IMG/VR virus record: IMGVR_UViG_3300035490_000040
Span: 1-21,491 of that record
Source of the DNA: a virus
Strand: one strand, 5' to 3'
Length of the DNA stretch: 21,491 bases
Part shown: piece by piece, positions 21,005 through 21,491 of the stretch
Layout: each line of letters opens with the position of its first letter
How positions within the stretch are numbered: position 1 is the stretch's first letter
The notes under the pieces: model-generated
Seen by the model: only the letters and a program-made list of their open reading frames with translations
What the model was told of the DNA's origin: nothing
The model's database searches: none
Program-made: the position numbers and the translations under genes

Positions 21005-21491
21005 GCACTAGTTTATAAAACAGGTTCCTTTTCCCATTCGGGGTAGAGACACCTACCATCTTGGGCAAGACGATAAATCTACCTTCGCCGAGGTCAAGCT
21101 TGGTCTTGCGCCCATCCAGGGTAGGCTTTAAGCTGGCAAATACCTGTTCCGATCGCTCCTGGAAGGCCATCTCATCACACAACACGCTTGACGAGGTATA
21201 TTGTCTTACTGCGTCTGAATCCTGCGATACACCATGTATGCAACTATTCTTCTTGGGAAAGGTAAGAATAGCCGGTTGAGTGCTGCGCTTAAAGCCATAT
21301 TGTAATTCCTTAGGAAGGTGCTCATGTATAAACATAGCCCGGGAGAGTAAAGATAGCTGAGAGGACCAGCCGGCATCATCTTCCTTCTTCGATATGAAGA
21401 AGATATATTGACCGCTATACTTCATGGCAAGCCATAGGTTAAGAGCTACAAACAGCCAAGACGCCATCATCTGCCGGCTCTTAACGACAAT
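20988..21491 (-). CDS. terL: Terminase large subunit, ATPase half (5' end outside window)
   Basis: The frame is open to the window edge, giving 167 residues with the N-terminus missing. At the edge IVVKSRQMMASW matches the Walker A region of terminases (K-S-R-Q with following helix). Walker B is SSVLCDE with D106-E107 (numbered from the edge), and the coupling motif is STPNGKRNLFY at 149-158. This is the packaging ATPase that drives DNA into the head. It then stops (VHDVNE) where intact terminases run on into the nuclease domain, found separately at 19276-20109. The protein continuity either side and the short residual ends suggest that little or nothing was lost. Confidence 0.87.
   Translation of the reverse strand: MVVKSRQMMASWLFVALNLWLAMKYSGQYIFFISKKEDDAGWSSQLSLLSRAMFIHEHLPKELQYGFKRSTQPAILTFPKKNSCIHGVSQDSDAVRQYTSSSVLCDEMAFQERSEQVFASLKPTLDGRKTKLDLGEGRFIVLPKMVGVSTPNGKRNLFYKLVHDVNE

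Overview
The window is one continuous stretch of a tailed double-stranded DNA phage genome (or prophage). Every supportable gene lies on the minus strand, so transcription runs from base 21491 down to base 1. Genes are packed with ATGA, TAATG and similar overlaps, and most have strong AGGAGG-type ribosome binding sites, which points to a bacterial host. Lipobox and signal-peptide sequences point to a host with a conventional secretion system. I see no tRNA, integrase, CRISPR array or insertion sequence and cannot name the host. The order head genes, then adaptor, then beta-propeller nozzle, then fibres, with no tape measure, tube or sheath gene, suggests a short-tailed (podovirus-like) particle.

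Layout in transcription order. (1) 21491-19276: DNA packaging. The large terminase appears as two genes, an ATPase part cut by the window edge and a nuclease part at 19276-20109, with about 880 bases of small genes between them, including a 30-residue secreted or membrane peptide. (2) 19262-18674: a short unit with an extended -10 promoter, a 54-residue basic protein, a Cys-rich protein, a Com-like zinc ribbon, two small palindromes and a clear intrinsic terminator. (3) 18670-18091: one coiled-coil gene flanked by a perfect 16-base inverted repeat. (4) 18071-11027: head module. It holds a small basic protein, portal, a small gene overlapping the portal end, scaffold-like protein, zinc ribbon, a capsid-associated candidate, Mu gpT-like major capsid protein, a possible tiny HTH gene, a beta-helix protein and a disordered Gly/His/Lys protein. 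Three stable hairpins without U-tracts sit after the 13548-14360 gene, after the capsid gene and after the beta-helix gene. (5) 11019-7939: accessory proteins, including two with N-terminal signal sequences, fibre-like repeats and a shared C-terminal four-Cys motif. (6) 7942-6591: small membrane proteins resembling a lysis cassette (holin-like protein, lipoprotein), with no endolysin in view. (7) 6575-1: tail adaptor, beta-propeller nozzle, a hidden 26-residue membrane peptide, then fibre proteins.

The main surprises are that two normally continuous proteins appear split with other genes between the halves (the large terminase, and a host-recognition fibre at 2367-3287 and 1-1303). The second fibre half, which runs off the window without a stop, contains 34 cysteines in 434 visible residues. 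No stretch over 300 bases lacks a gene. The longest gaps are 12373-12455 (hairpin), 1304-1407 (AT-rich, possible 29-residue reading frame) and 18630-18748 (inverted repeat, terminator, palindrome).
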